Below, piece after piece: positions 26,035-34,811 of a stretch of DNA of 64,000 nucleotides (positions within the stretch are counted from its first letter, which is position 1; the number at the start of each line of letters is the position of its first letter). The DNA is taken from assembly GCF_010365105.1 (NCBI RefSeq), contig NZ_JAAFGZ010000015.1, positions 1 to 64,000 of the forward strand, in the 5' to 3' direction. Under the pieces are notes generated by a model. It had not been told where the DNA came from. It saw only the letters and a program-made list of their open reading frames with translations, and did no database searches. Both the position numbers and the translations under genes were made by a program. The DNA is from Polaromonas sp. Its GTDB lineage: Bacteria; Pseudomonadota; Gammaproteobacteria; Burkholderiales; Burkholderiaceae_C.

Positions 26035-26036
26035 CG

Positions 26037-27965
26037 ATGAACCGCAAGACCCTTTTGGCCGCCATCCTCGGGCTGGCCCTGCTGGCGGCTGCACCGCTCA
26101 TCACCAGCAATTCGTACTACATCCACATGATCGGCACGATCATGATCTACGCCATCCTGCTCTACGGGCTGGATATCGTGGTCGGCTACACCGGCCAGGT
26201 CTCGCTGGGCCATGCCGGGCTGTTCGGTATCGGCTCCTACACCGCTGGCGTGCTGTTCATCAAGCTGGGCGCGCCGCTGTGGCTGATCATCCCGGCCAGT
26301 ATCGCTGTGACCGCCGGCTTTGGCGCGCTGCTGGCGCTGCCGGCGCTGCGCGTGACCGGCCCTTATCTGGCAATGGTGACGCTGGCGTTCGGCACCATCA
26401 TCCAGATATTGATCAACGAGATGACCTTCCTCACCGAAGGCCCGCTCGGCATCACGATCCCCAAGCCCACGATCTTTGGCGAAAAGCTCACCGAGCACGG
26501 CTTTTACTGGCTGGTGTTCGCGCTCATGGTGGTGTCGCTGGTCGTGGTGGACCGTATCCTGAAGTCACAACTCGGCCGCGCTTTCGAGGCGCTGCGCGGC
26601 AGCCCGGTGGCGTCCGACTGCATGGGCGTGTCGGTCTACCGCTACAAGGTCTATGCCTTCGTCATCAGCGCGGGTTTTGCCGGCCTGGCCGGTTGCCTGT
26701 ATGCGTATTCGGAGCAGTACATCTCGCCCAACAGCTACAACTTCGAGCTGACAGTGCTGTTTTTGCTGGCCGTCATCATGGGCGGGCGCAAGACCCGCTC
26801 GGGCGCCTTGCTGGGCGCGGCCATCATCGTGATCCTGCCCAAGCTGCTCGATGACCTGGAACTGTTCCGCATCGTGGCCGCAAGCCTGGCGGTCCTGATG
26901 CTGGTCGGCGGCATCATCGGCGTCGCGAAGAAAATCACCACGCCCCGGGCCATGGCCATTCCGGTGGTCGGCACGATTGCACTGGCCGGCTTTGCCTTCT
27001 GGCTGCAGTCGATCACCGACTGGCGGCTGAGCATTTTCGGCCTGATGATCCTGTTTGTCGTCTATTACCTGCAAAACGGCATCGTGGGCTTTGTTCGCGC
27101 GCTGTTCCATGTGCGCAAGCCGGTCGTCCGGCACGGCCAGGCTGACATGGGCAAGGACGCGATTTCGGTCGCGGCCGGTTCCCAGACGGCAGAAAAGGGC
27201 GGCAACCTGCTGACGGCCCAAGGCATTTTGATGCAGTTCGGTGGCTTGAAAGCCATCAACCAGGTCGATCTGCATATCAGGCGCGGCACCATCCACGGCC
27301 TGATCGGACCGAACGGCTCGGGCAAGAGCACGATGATGAACGTGCTCACCGGCATTTATGTGCCCACGGCCGGCAGCATCGACTTTGCCGGGCGTTCGGT
27401 GGTCGGACGCACCTCGTCCGACATTGCGCTGTCGGGCATTGCTCGCACCTTTCAGAACGTGCAGCTGTTTGGCGAAATGACCGCGCTGCAAAACGTGCAG
27501 GTCGGCCTGCACCACACCTTCGACAGCAATATCGTCGATGTGGCGCTGCACACGCCGCGTTACCGGCGCGAGGAAACATCGGCCATCCAGCGCGGCATGG
27601 GTCTGCTGGCTTTTGTCGGCCTGGCTGATCTGGCCGACGAGGAAGCGCGCAACCTGCCTTATGGCAAGCAGCGCCTGCTTGAAATTGCCCGGGCGCTGGC
27701 GCTGGACCCCCAGCTGCTGCTGCTCGACGAGCCTGCCGCCGGCCTGACCGCGCCCGACATCAAGGAGTTGATCGACATCATCCGCAAGATCCGCGACCAC
27801 GGCATCACCGTGATCCTGATCGAGCACCACATGGATGTGGTGATGGGCCTGTGCGACACCGTCTCGGTGCTCGACTTCGGCCAGAAAATCGCCGAAGGCA
27901 AGCCGGCCGATGTGCAGGCTGATGAAAAAGTGATCGAGGCTTACCTCGGCGGTACGGTCGCATAA
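26037..27965 (+). CDS. Fused ABC permease-ATPase (LivM-LivG)
   Basis: A 642-residue fusion. Residues 1 to about 300 are a LivM permease ('GYTGQVSLGHAGLFGIGSYT', 'RVTGPYLAMVTLAFGTI'). Additional hydrophobic segments follow ('TTPRAMAIPVVGTIALAGFAF'-like and 'LSIFGLMILFVVYYL') and a short polar linker near 365-385. The LivG ATPase then has Walker A 'GPNGSGKSTMMNVL', 'GIARTFQNVQLF', 'NLPYGKQRLLEIARAL', Walker B 'LLLLDEPAAGL' and H-loop 'VILIEHHMDVV'. Translation starts at ATG 26037. The fusion fixes permease and ATPase at one to one; cluster 1 keeps them separate. Such fusions occur elsewhere in Burkholderiales. Confidence 0.93.
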   Translation: MNRKTLLAAILGLALLAAAPLITSNSYYIHMIGTIMIYAILLYGLDIVVGYTGQVSLGHAGLFGIGSYTAGVLFIKLGAPLWLIIPASIAVTAGFGALLALPALRVTGPYLAMVTLAFGTIIQILINEMTFLTEGPLGITIPKPTIFGEKLTEHGFYWLVFALMVVSLVVVDRILKSQLGRAFEALRGSPVASDCMGVSVYRYKVYAFVISAGFAGLAGCLYAYSEQYISPNSYNFELTVLFLLAVIMGGRKTRSGALLGAAIIVILPKLLDDLELFRIVAASLAVLMLVGGIIGVAKKITTPRAMAIPVVGTIALAGFAFWLQSITDWRLSIFGLMILFVVYYLQNGIVGFVRALFHVRKPVVRHGQADMGKDAISVAAGSQTAEKGGNLLTAQGILMQFGGLKAINQVDLHIRRGTIHGLIGPNGSGKSTMMNVLTGIYVPTAGSIDFAGRSVVGRTSSDIALSGIARTFQNVQLFGEMTALQNVQVGLHHTFDSNIVDVALHTPRYRREETSAIQRGMGLLAFVGLADLADEEARNLPYGKQRLLEIARALALDPQLLLLDEPAAGLTAPDIKELIDIIRKIRDHGITVILIEHHMDVVMGLCDTVSVLDFGQKIAEGKPADVQADEKVIEAYLGGTVA

Positions 27966-27977
27966 GGAAACATCACC

Positions 27978-28700
27978 ATGTTGAGTATCAAAAATCTGGA
28001 AGCCGGTTACGGCAAGGTGCAGGTCCTGCACGGCATTTCGATGGAAGTGCCCAAGGGCAAGGTGGTCACGCTGATCGGCTCGAATGGCGCCGGCAAGACC
28101 ACCACCATGCGCGCCATCTCGGGAATGATCCAGCCGACTGCCGGCGAGATCAACCTGCACGGCAAGCGCATCGATGGCCTGGAGTCCTACACCATTGCCA
28201 AGCAGGGCCTGGCGCATTCGCCCGAAGGCCGGCGCGTGTTCGCCACCATGAGCGTGACCGACAACCTCATCCTGGGCGCCTTCCCGCGCCTGACCGGCAG
28301 CCGCCCCAAAGGTGACGTGGCGGGTGACCTGGAACGCGCCATGGAGCTGTTTCCGCGCCTGAAGGAGCGGCGCCTGCAACTGGCCGGCACGCTGTCGGGC
28401 GGCGAGCAGCAGATGCTGGCCATGGCGCGCGCCGTGATGCTGAACCCCGAGATCGTGCTGCTCGACGAGCCGTCGATGGGGCTGGCGCCCATCCTGGTCG
28501 AGGAAGTGTTCCGCATCATTGCCGACCTGAAGTCACGCGGTGTCACCATGCTGCTGGTCGAGCAGTTTGCCGCTGCCGCGCTGAAGGTGGCCGACTACGG
28601 CTATGTGCTGGAAAACGGCCGCATTTCGGTGCATGGCGAAGCTTCCAAGCTGCGCGACGACCCGGCGGTGAAGGCCGCCTACCTGGGAGGCGGGCATTGA
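27978..28700 (+). CDS. livF: Branched-chain amino acid-type ABC ATPase, LivF family
   Basis: A 240-residue ATPase with standard Walker A 'GSNGAGKTTTMRAI', 'GLAHSPEGRRVFATMSV', signature 'LSGGEQQMLAMARAV', Walker B 'IVLLDEPSMGLAP' and 'MLLVEQFAAAAL'. It pairs with the ATPase domain of the fused gene 12 bp upstream. Its Walker A Lys is intact, in contrast to LivF of cluster 1. Repeat R4 begins about 16 bases after the stop. Confidence 0.94.
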   Translation: MLSIKNLEAGYGKVQVLHGISMEVPKGKVVTLIGSNGAGKTTTMRAISGMIQPTAGEINLHGKRIDGLESYTIAKQGLAHSPEGRRVFATMSVTDNLILGAFPRLTGSRPKGDVAGDLERAMELFPRLKERRLQLAGTLSGGEQQMLAMARAVMLNPEIVLLDEPSMGLAPILVEEVFRIIADLKSRGVTMLLVEQFAAAALKVADYGYVLENGRISVHGEASKLRDDPAVKAAYLGGGH

Positions 28701-28715
28701 TTCCAGAGCAGCAAA

Positions 28716-28785
28716 TGCTATTGAAAAAATAGCTGCTGATGCAAGCTGGTATCGCGCAAAGGGCCTGAAACGCTTGAAAAAATGT
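28716..28785 (-). repeat. Dispersed two-stem repeat, copy R4
   Basis: GCTATTGAAAAAATAGC forms a perfect second stem. On the minus strand the upstream part reads TTTTTTCAAGCGTTTCAGGC, then CCTTTGCGC, in the family order. It lies between the convergent livF and PPK2 genes, where no other terminator is visible, so it may end both transcripts. Confidence 0.75.
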
Positions 28786-28826
28786 ATTCTGGAAGCCCTT
28801 GGCCTTGCCAGGCCGCTGTCTGTTTT

Positions 28827-29750
28827 TCAAACCACCTTGAGGCCCTTGAGCGCCGGGTCTTCGGGCGGGTAGCGCAGACCAAGTTTTTCCAGCGCCTGGC
28901 GAACGAGCAGGGCGACCATCATGTTTCGGTGGGTCTTGGAATCGGCCGGCACCACCGTCCAGGGCGCCCACGGCGTGCTGGTGGCATTGAGCAGGTCTTC
29001 ATAAGCCTGCTGGTAGGCCTTCCACTGCTTGCGCGCCTCCAGGTCGCCCATGGCAAACTTCCAGTGCTTGGTGATGTCGTCAATCCGCTCCTGCAGCCGC
29101 TCGCCTTGTTCCTTGAAGCTGATGTGCAGCATGAACTTCAGGATCACCGTGCCGTTTTCAGTGAGCATGCGCTCGAAGTCGTTGATCTGCTGGTAGCGCT
29201 GGGCAGTTTGTGCCGGCGTGATCCAGCCCTGGACCGGCGGCACCAGCACGTCTTCGTAGTGGCTGCGGTTGAAGATCATGATCTCGCCGGCAGCCGGCAC
29301 CTTCTGGTGGATGCGCCACAGGTAATCACGGGCGCGTTCGTCTTCGCTGGGTGCTTTCCAGGCCGCCGTGTGCACGCCCAATGGCGTCATGCGGCTGAAC
29401 ACACCGCGCAGCGTGCCGTCCTTGCCCGAAGTGTCCGTGCCCTGCAGCACCACCAGCAGCTTGAAGCGCCGGTCGGCATAAAACAGGTTTTGCAGCCCGT
29501 CGAGCTCAAGCGCCAGGGTGTCCACCGTTTCCTTGTCGCGGGACTTGTCATCCGATGAAAACGGCTTGGCGCCGGGGTCGAAATCGGCCAGGCTGCAAGT
29601 CTTGCCTTTCTTTTTTCCGTTGCCGGGTTCGACCTCCGGTGGCACCTGCCAGTGCAGCAGCTTTTCGGCCAGCGTCTTGCGTTCTTCCTTGCCAGCCGGG
29701 GTGTCAGGTCCGTTTTGTCCATAGGGGGCGTCAGCCGTTTTTGCATTCAT
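28827..29750 (-). CDS. ppk2: Polyphosphate kinase 2 family protein (PPK2)
   Basis: A 307-residue protein with the single PPK2 domain. Walker A is 'LQGTDTSGKDGTLRGVF', Walker B is 'IMIFNRSHYEDVLVPPV', and the lid region is 'ISFKEQGERLQERIDD'. PPK2 enzymes transfer phosphate between polyphosphate and nucleoside mono- or diphosphates; the class (ADP-, AMP- or dual-specific) cannot be fixed from this reading. ATG 29750 (MNAKTADAPYG) has GGAAA before it; the frame is open another 68 codons upstream, but that part overlaps the divergent rhodanese gene. The ~75-residue N-terminal region is polar and Lys-rich. Confidence 0.9.
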   Translation of the reverse strand: MNAKTADAPYGQNGPDTPAGKEERKTLAEKLLHWQVPPEVEPGNGKKKGKTCSLADFDPGAKPFSSDDKSRDKETVDTLALELDGLQNLFYADRRFKLLVVLQGTDTSGKDGTLRGVFSRMTPLGVHTAAWKAPSEDERARDYLWRIHQKVPAAGEIMIFNRSHYEDVLVPPVQGWITPAQTAQRYQQINDFERMLTENGTVILKFMLHISFKEQGERLQERIDDITKHWKFAMGDLEARKQWKAYQQAYEDLLNATSTPWAPWTVVPADSKTHRNMMVALLVRQALEKLGLRYPPEDPALKGLKVV

Positions 29751-29901
29751 CAGGGTTTCCAGAAGATGAGGAGAATGGGCTGATTTTGCGCGCCAGTGCC
29801 CCCGGCAGCCTGAACGAATACACTTATTTTCATGCCAGAGGCCGCGCCGTTCGCGTGGCGGGAATAGGCTGGCCCTGGCCTTCACCATGACAGGAATTTT
29901 C

Positions 29902-30342
29902 ATGAAAACCGATGCAATAACCCATGCCGCAGACGCCGGCGTGCAAGCGGCCACCGGCTATGCCGGCGACATCGCGCCAGCGATGGCCTGGCAATGGCAG
30001 CAAGCGGGCCAGGCCGTGCTGGTCGATGTGCGAACCGATGCCGAACGCGAATGGGTCGGTTTCGTCCCGGGCGCCGTTCCGGTGGCCTGGAAACAGTGGC
30101 CAGGCATGGCACTGAATGCCGGCTTTGACGAGGCCTTGAAAGCGGCGGTTCCTGCGGGTACCAGGGTCGTGCTGCTGTGCCGAAGCGGCGTTCGTTCGGT
30201 GGCCGCTGCCCGCCGCGCCACCGAACTGGGGCTGGAGGCCTACAACATTCTTGAAGGTTTTGAAGGCGATGCTGACGGGCAGGCCCAGCGCGGCCAACGG
30301 GGCGGCTGGCGCATGCGGGGCCTGCCCTGGATGCAGAAATGA
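29902..30342 (+). CDS. Rhodanese-like domain protein
   Basis: A 146-residue single rhodanese domain. 'AVLVDVRTDAEREWVGFVPGAVPVAWKQW' opens the fold, and the active-site loop is 'VLLCRSGVRSVAAAR' with the catalytic Cys. 'YNILEGFEGDADGQ' and a 'GWRMRGLPW' tail are common in the small sulfurtransferase subgroup. It can take sulfane sulfur onto Cys; the physiological partner is unknown. I start at ATG 29902, with AGGAA upstream; the ATG at 29887 is in frame but lacks a site. Divergent from ppk2. Confidence 0.88.
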   Translation: MKTDAITHAADAGVQAATGYAGDIAPAMAWQWQQAGQAVLVDVRTDAEREWVGFVPGAVPVAWKQWPGMALNAGFDEALKAAVPAGTRVVLLCRSGVRSVAAARRATELGLEAYNILEGFEGDADGQAQRGQRGGWRMRGLPWMQK

Positions 30343-30490
30343 TGGCCGGATGAGGGGTTTTTAGCGCTACGCGGCAAGCATTCTTTTACGAGGTGCGGGT
30401 ACAACAACCTGTTAGATATAGCAGGGGTTGATGCGTGACTATTTGTGAGAAAGTTTTCAATAAGTCTGTTTTTAACAAAGGAACAGTCTT

Positions 30491-31738
30491 ATGCAAGTAC
30501 TCGATCGCACCACCCGTCCCGGCCCTGTCACTCACCGCAACCCACCCCTGTTGCCGCGCCTTCAAGAACGCTTTGAACAAAAATTCATGGCCCACTGGGA
30601 AAGCCAGTGGGGGGGGAAACCCATCCTGCATGGCAGCAACCCCGGACCCAACTCGATCCGGCTCGATGGCAATGACTACCTGGGCATTGCAGGCCATCCG
30701 GACATCGTCCGGGCGCAGATTGCCAGCCTGCAGCACAACAACGAAAGCGTGATCCAGTCGGGCGTTTTCCTGCTCGACGCCCATCCGTGCCGGACCCTTG
30801 AAGCGTCGCTGGCGGCCTGGGTCGGCAAGGAAGACGGTTTCGTCTGCCAGTCGGGCTATTCGGCCAACGTCGGCCTGCTGCAGGCGATTGCCGACGAGCA
30901 GACACCGGTTTACCTCGACAGCCTGGCGCATACCTCGCTCTGGGAGGGCGCGCGTGCGGCACGTGCGCCGGCGCATGCGTTTCGCCACAACGACCCGGAG
31001 CACCTGTCGCGCATGATCGAGCGCCATGGGCCGGGCGTGGTGGTCGTCGACTCGGTGTACAGCACCACCGGCGCGCTGTGCCCGCTGGTCCGCATGGTCG
31101 AGGTGGTCGAGCAGCATGGCTGCACCATCCTGGTCGATGAGTCGCATTCGCTGGGGACCCACGGCCCGCAGGGCGCGGGGCTGTGCGCCGAACTGGGCTT
31201 GACGGACCGCGTGCATTTCATCACCGCCAGCCTGGCCAAGGCGTTTGCCGGCCGCGCCGGTTTTTTCACCATTCCGGCCGCCATGCGCTATTACGTGCTG
31301 CACAACAGCTACCCGAACATCTTCAGCTCCTGCCTGTTGCCGCACGAGATCGCCGGCCTGGCGGCGACGCTGGAGGTGGTGCGCGGCTGCAACGCCGAGC
31401 GGGTGCGGCTGCATGCCAACACGCGCCGGCTGCGCGCCAGCCTGTCAAGCATGGGCTACCCGATCCACCAGGGCAGCCAGCAGATCATTGCGCTGGAAAC
31501 CGGTACCGAGCCGGCCACCATGGTGCTGCGCGACCAACTGGAGGCGCACCAGCTTTTCGGCGCGATTTTCTGCGCCCCGGCCACCAGCCGCAACCGCGCC
31601 ATGGTGCGGCTGACGCTCAACGCCGGCCTGACCGAAGCCGAGATGGAACGCATCGAGCAGACGGCGCGCACGCTGCTGCCGGTGCTCAAGCCCTGGGACT
31701 GGCCAATTGCCCGGCGCGCCCGCACCGAACAGGTATGA
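30491..31738 (+). CDS. cqsA: Alpha-hydroxyketone quorum-sensing autoinducer synthase (CqsA/LqsA/JqsA family)
   Basis: A 415-residue PLP enzyme of the alpha-oxoamine synthase fold. It matches Vibrio cholerae CqsA in segments absent from KBL or BioF: 'AHTSLWEGARAARAPAHAFRHND', 'RHGPGVVVVDSVYSTTGALCPL', 'LVDESHSLGTHGPQGAGL' and 'VHFITASLAKAFAGRAG', where Lys250 should bind PLP. These enzymes condense an acyl-CoA with an amino compound to make aminoketones that become CAI-1 or LAI-1-type signals. AAGGAA precedes the ATG. It is tail to tail, two bases apart, with a regulator and a CqsS-like kinase, so signal synthesis and sensing are linked here. The acyl chain used cannot be predicted. Confidence 0.93.
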   Translation: MQVLDRTTRPGPVTHRNPPLLPRLQERFEQKFMAHWESQWGGKPILHGSNPGPNSIRLDGNDYLGIAGHPDIVRAQIASLQHNNESVIQSGVFLLDAHPCRTLEASLAAWVGKEDGFVCQSGYSANVGLLQAIADEQTPVYLDSLAHTSLWEGARAARAPAHAFRHNDPEHLSRMIERHGPGVVVVDSVYSTTGALCPLVRMVEVVEQHGCTILVDESHSLGTHGPQGAGLCAELGLTDRVHFITASLAKAFAGRAGFFTIPAAMRYYVLHNSYPNIFSSCLLPHEIAGLAATLEVVRGCNAERVRLHANTRRLRASLSSMGYPIHQGSQQIIALETGTEPATMVLRDQLEAHQLFGAIFCAPATSRNRAMVRLTLNAGLTEAEMERIEQTARTLLPVLKPWDWPIARRARTEQV

Positions 31739-31740
31739 CG

Positions 31741-32730
31741 CTAATCTTCCGGCAAGCGCCTTTCGCCATGGTTGGCCTGGAAACGCGCGTAGCTGGTGCT
31801 CAAGCCCGGGCTGAATGGCTCGCCGATGGCAAAAAGGGCCGCGTGAAGCCGGCCGGCTTCGCCGGTCACAACGAACGCTTCGCAAGGCGCCGACTGATGG
31901 CCGTCGCCCAGCGCCAGCTGCAATTCCAGGTCAATCAGCCTGCGGCCGCTGCGAATGTCCTGAACGACGCTCGCATCCCAGCCCTGCGACAGGGCCATCT
32001 CGGCAAGTTCACCCAGGTTGCCGGCAGGCTCCAGCTGCAGCCAGCTGGCCTGGCCTTGGGCGTTGAGCGCCAGCATGCCAAACGGTGCGCCAATGACGAC
32101 ATGTTCGGTCCAGCCCTGCCGCTGCGTAACATTTTGCAATGCCTGGAAAATTACCGGGTCGGCCAGCAGCGCCAGCTGGTCTGGCGACAGCGTGGCGCAC
32201 CAGATCTGCTGGTAGCGCTGGTCGGCCTGATGGCGCAGGTCCTCGACGGCGCGCGTCAGGCAGGCGCGCAGGTCCGGCGACTGCTTGGGAATGAACTGGT
32301 TGATCAGCCCCCGGTTGAAAGCCGAAACCGCCAGCTGCTCGTCAGCGCGGCCGGTGAGCAGGATGCGTGAACCCGGCCAGTCCTGCAACTCGCCCAGCAC
32401 CCGCAGGCCGCTCATGGCCGGCATGGCGTAGTCCACCACGGCAACCTGCACCAGCCCGAAGCGCCCGGCCCCGTCGACCTGCCAGTAGTGCAGGATTTGC
32501 GGGATCAGCAGGGCGCCTTCGCGCCAGCGGCGGATGATTTCCTGCTGCAGCCAGGCGTCGTTTTCGCGCTGCGCGCTGTCTTGCTTGAGCAGGTCAATGC
32601 AGGCGATGGGCCGCAGGAACAGCTGAACGTGCCATTCGGGCGGCATGACCTCGCCCAGCATTTCCAGGTAATCGGGGTCATCGTCGAGAAAAACAACGCC
32701 GCCGGGCCGGCGATAAAGGGGAAAAGACAT
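31741..32730 (-). CDS. Response regulator with extended receiver, LqsR/JqsR-like by context
   Basis: A 329-residue regulator. 'GVVFLDDDPDYLEML' gives the acidic pair, 'VAVVDYAMPAMSGLRVL' the phospho-acceptor (Asp100), 'ILLTGRADEQLA' the switch Thr and 'FIPKQS' the Lys. Asp100 is about 40 residues later than usual, because residues ~45-85 form an insert. The C-terminal ~190 residues match no DNA-binding domain I know; they include 'GAPFGMLALNAQGQASWLQLEP', which looks PAS-like. ATG 32730 (MSFPLYRRPG) is the likely start. The kinase gene is 47 bp upstream on the same strand. LqsR of Legionella and JqsR of Janthinobacterium have the same genomic setting, but orthology is not proven. Confidence 0.85.
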   Translation of the reverse strand: MSFPLYRRPGGVVFLDDDPDYLEMLGEVMPPEWHVQLFLRPIACIDLLKQDSAQRENDAWLQQEIIRRWREGALLIPQILHYWQVDGAGRFGLVQVAVVDYAMPAMSGLRVLGELQDWPGSRILLTGRADEQLAVSAFNRGLINQFIPKQSPDLRACLTRAVEDLRHQADQRYQQIWCATLSPDQLALLADPVIFQALQNVTQRQGWTEHVVIGAPFGMLALNAQGQASWLQLEPAGNLGELAEMALSQGWDASVVQDIRSGRRLIDLELQLALGDGHQSAPCEAFVVTGEAGRLHAALFAIGEPFSPGLSTSYARFQANHGERRLPED

Positions 32731-32777
32731 GGTGCTGGGCTTTGTCAAGGAAATTGAAATGCAGGCATCGGCAGCGT

Positions 32778-34115
32778 TCAGGCCGGCGCGAGCGGCAGCT
32801 CCAGCGTGAAGACAGCGCCGATGGCGTAACCTGACTTCACCTGGATGCGGCCCCCTGCGCTGCGCACCACCTGCTGGCAAAAAGCCAGGCCCAGGCCATG
32901 CCCGGTGCTGCGGTTGCTGGAGAAAAAGGGCTTGAAAATATGCGCCAGCAAGGCCGGATCGACACCAACGCCGTCATCTGCCACGGCAATGCGCCCGCCG
33001 TTGGCTCCGCAGTCAACCGTGATGCGCAGCGCACCGGCGGCATATGCCGAATCGGCGGCGGCCAGGGAATGCAGGGCGTTTTTCATCAGGTTCATCAGCA
33101 CCTGGGAGAACTGCGCCGGAGAGCCGCAAAAGCTGAAGTCATGGTGGATGTCCACCCTGACGCACTCGCGCTGGCGGCTGGAGCTGTAGGGATAGGCCGC
33201 GACGGTTTCGCTGACCAGGCCGGCAGCGCCGATGGCTTCGCTGTAGTGCGGCAGCTGCAGCAGCTTGGCATTGGCAATCTGGGTGTCGATCTGGTGGTTC
33301 ATGGCGCGTACCAGGGTCTGCAGGCGCTGTCCCAGCTGCTCGAGCTTGGCGGCGCGAGGATGCGCCTGCTCGCGCCGGATTTCCATTTGCAGCGCGTCCC
33401 CGATCAGCGATGCCGTGGACAGCGGCGTGCGCAGCTCGTGCGCCATGATGCCCATGGTGGCCAGCGTGTGCGCCAGCTGGTCGCGCCGCAGGTTGGCCGA
33501 CGACAGGCCGAGCAGCAGCGCGCAGGTCCAGCTGAAGGCGATGACCACCGCATCGACGGGGTTGGCCTGCAGGCCGTTCGGCATCAGCCAGGCAAACAGC
33601 GCCCACGACAGCAGGGCACCACTCACGGTGCCTGCCGTGGCGATGCGCCAGTCGGTCAGTTGGTAGTAGCACACCATCATCGTGCAGATGGTGGCCAGCC
33701 AGGCGCCGCTGCCGGCATTGCAAAAGTACATCCAGCTGAAAAAAAGCGGAATTTCGATCCACAGGACCAGCGTGATGAGCCGCTGCGTGGCAGGCTTGGA
33801 AAAATCCCGGCTCAGCCCGGGCAGCAGCAGCGTGGCGGCCAGCAGGCCCATCAGGCCGCGCAGCCACAGGTTTTCGTAGGGCTGCACCAGCCAGCGTGAC
33901 CAGATCCAGCCGAACACGGGCTGGCCCAGCATCGCTACCAGGCCCAGAAGCCGCATGCGCCACGGCGATGCATGCAAAATCGGCTCCAGCGGCGCGAGTG
34001 TCCCGCGACCTGGTGCATGCTTTAAAAATTGTGAGGTGCGGCGAATTTTGTTCCATCTGGCGTTCGGCCAGAGCCTGCGTATCGACCCATAAACTTCTCT
34101 GGCCCTTTGGATCAT
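32778..34115 (-). CDS. CqsS/LqsS/JqsS-like membrane sensor histidine kinase
   Basis: A 445-residue kinase whose membrane part resembles CqsS, the CAI-1 receptor: 'MRLLGLVAMLGQPVFGWIW' and 'QPYENLWLRGLMGLL' match the first helices of V. cholerae CqsS, and six hydrophobic segments run to about residue 205. The kinase core has 'MGIMAHELRTPLS' (His226), 'NLMKNALHSL', 'VADDGVGVDP' and 'GHGLGLAFCQQVV'. The C-terminal receiver of CqsS is absent; the separate regulator downstream probably replaces it. The start is uncertain: ATG 34115 lies only 27 bp from the divergent LuxR gene, while TTG 33977, with GGAG six bases before it, gives 399 residues closer to the CqsS N-terminus. Confidence 0.88.
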   Translation of the reverse strand: MIQRAREVYGSIRRLWPNARWNKIRRTSQFLKHAPGRGTLAPLEPILHASPWRMRLLGLVAMLGQPVFGWIWSRWLVQPYENLWLRGLMGLLAATLLLPGLSRDFSKPATQRLITLVLWIEIPLFFSWMYFCNAGSGAWLATICTMMVCYYQLTDWRIATAGTVSGALLSWALFAWLMPNGLQANPVDAVVIAFSWTCALLLGLSSANLRRDQLAHTLATMGIMAHELRTPLSTASLIGDALQMEIRREQAHPRAAKLEQLGQRLQTLVRAMNHQIDTQIANAKLLQLPHYSEAIGAAGLVSETVAAYPYSSSRQRECVRVDIHHDFSFCGSPAQFSQVLMNLMKNALHSLAAADSAYAAGALRITVDCGANGGRIAVADDGVGVDPALLAHIFKPFFSSNRSTGHGLGLAFCQQVVRSAGGRIQVKSGYAIGAVFTLELPLAPA

Positions 34116-34142
34116 TGTCTCTGTTCTTCCCCTTTATCACCG

Positions 34143-34811
34143 ATGCAACTACCTGCTAACTTTGACAGCATCTGCCTGGACGGCATCATGAGCGACTGGC
34201 TGTCGTCCCTGCGTGAAAACTCGGTCGAGGCGCTGGTGGTGCTGGGTCCCGACCCGTTCGCAGGACAGGAGTGCCGGCTGGTGCTGGCCGTGCATCCGCC
34301 GCGTCTGGTCGAAGCGGCGCAGGCGCTGGCGGCCAGCCAGGACTTCGGCGCGCCCTGGCGCGACTCCGATGCGCCGCTGGTGGCCTGGCAGGACATTTCC
34401 CGGTCGGCTTTCGGGGACACGGGCCAGTGGCGCAGGTTGTGGCTGGCGCATGGCTTTCAGAGTGTCGTGCGCATCGCCTTTCCGCTGACCGTGGGCCGCG
34501 CGTTCGAATGCTACCTGTTCAGCGCGCGCCAGTGGCCTGACCGCAGCGAGCCGTCGCAGCTGGCCTGGTCGGCGCTGAACATCTGGCCGCTGCTCAAGCG
34601 CGCGCTGGCCCAGGCGCGCAACCCGCTGAGCCCGCGTGAACTGGAATGCCTGGAAATGGCGTTCCAGGGCATGACCGCGCGCAAGACCGGCGAGATGCTG
34701 GTGTGCAGCGAACGCACCGTCAACTTTCACCTGGCCAACGCCATGGGCAAGCTCAAGGTGGACAACAAGCTGGCGGCGGTGCAGCGCGCCTGCTGGTTCG
34801 GCCTGATCTGA
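34143..34811 (+). CDS. LuxR-type helix-turn-helix regulator next to the quorum-sensing locus
   Basis: A 222-residue protein. The C-terminal ~65 residues are a LuxR DNA-binding domain ('LSPRELECLEMAFQGMTARKTGEMLVCSERTVNFHLANAM' in two blocks). The N-terminal ~155 residues lack the receiver acidic pair and, as far as I can see, the acyl-homoserine-lactone pocket signature; 'FPLTVGRAFECYLFSARQWPD' suggests a GAF/autoinducer-like sheet but is not diagnostic. ATG 34143 is the first in-frame start giving a sensible N-terminus. It is divergent from the CqsS-like kinase and could be its transcriptional output or an independent signal sensor. Confidence 0.82.
   Translation: MQLPANFDSICLDGIMSDWLSSLRENSVEALVVLGPDPFAGQECRLVLAVHPPRLVEAAQALAASQDFGAPWRDSDAPLVAWQDISRSAFGDTGQWRRLWLAHGFQSVVRIAFPLTVGRAFECYLFSARQWPDRSEPSQLAWSALNIWPLLKRALAQARNPLSPRELECLEMAFQGMTARKTGEMLVCSERTVNFHLANAMGKLKVDNKLAAVQRACWFGLI

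Noticed and set aside
26565-28379. 604-codon minus-strand open frame
   Set aside because: It is antisense to the LivM-LivG fusion and livF, both with clear ATPase motifs.
34143-34811. Acyl-homoserine-lactone receptor (classic LuxR)
   Set aside because: The N-terminal part does not show the conserved Trp/Tyr/Asp pocket pattern, and no LuxI-type synthase is present.
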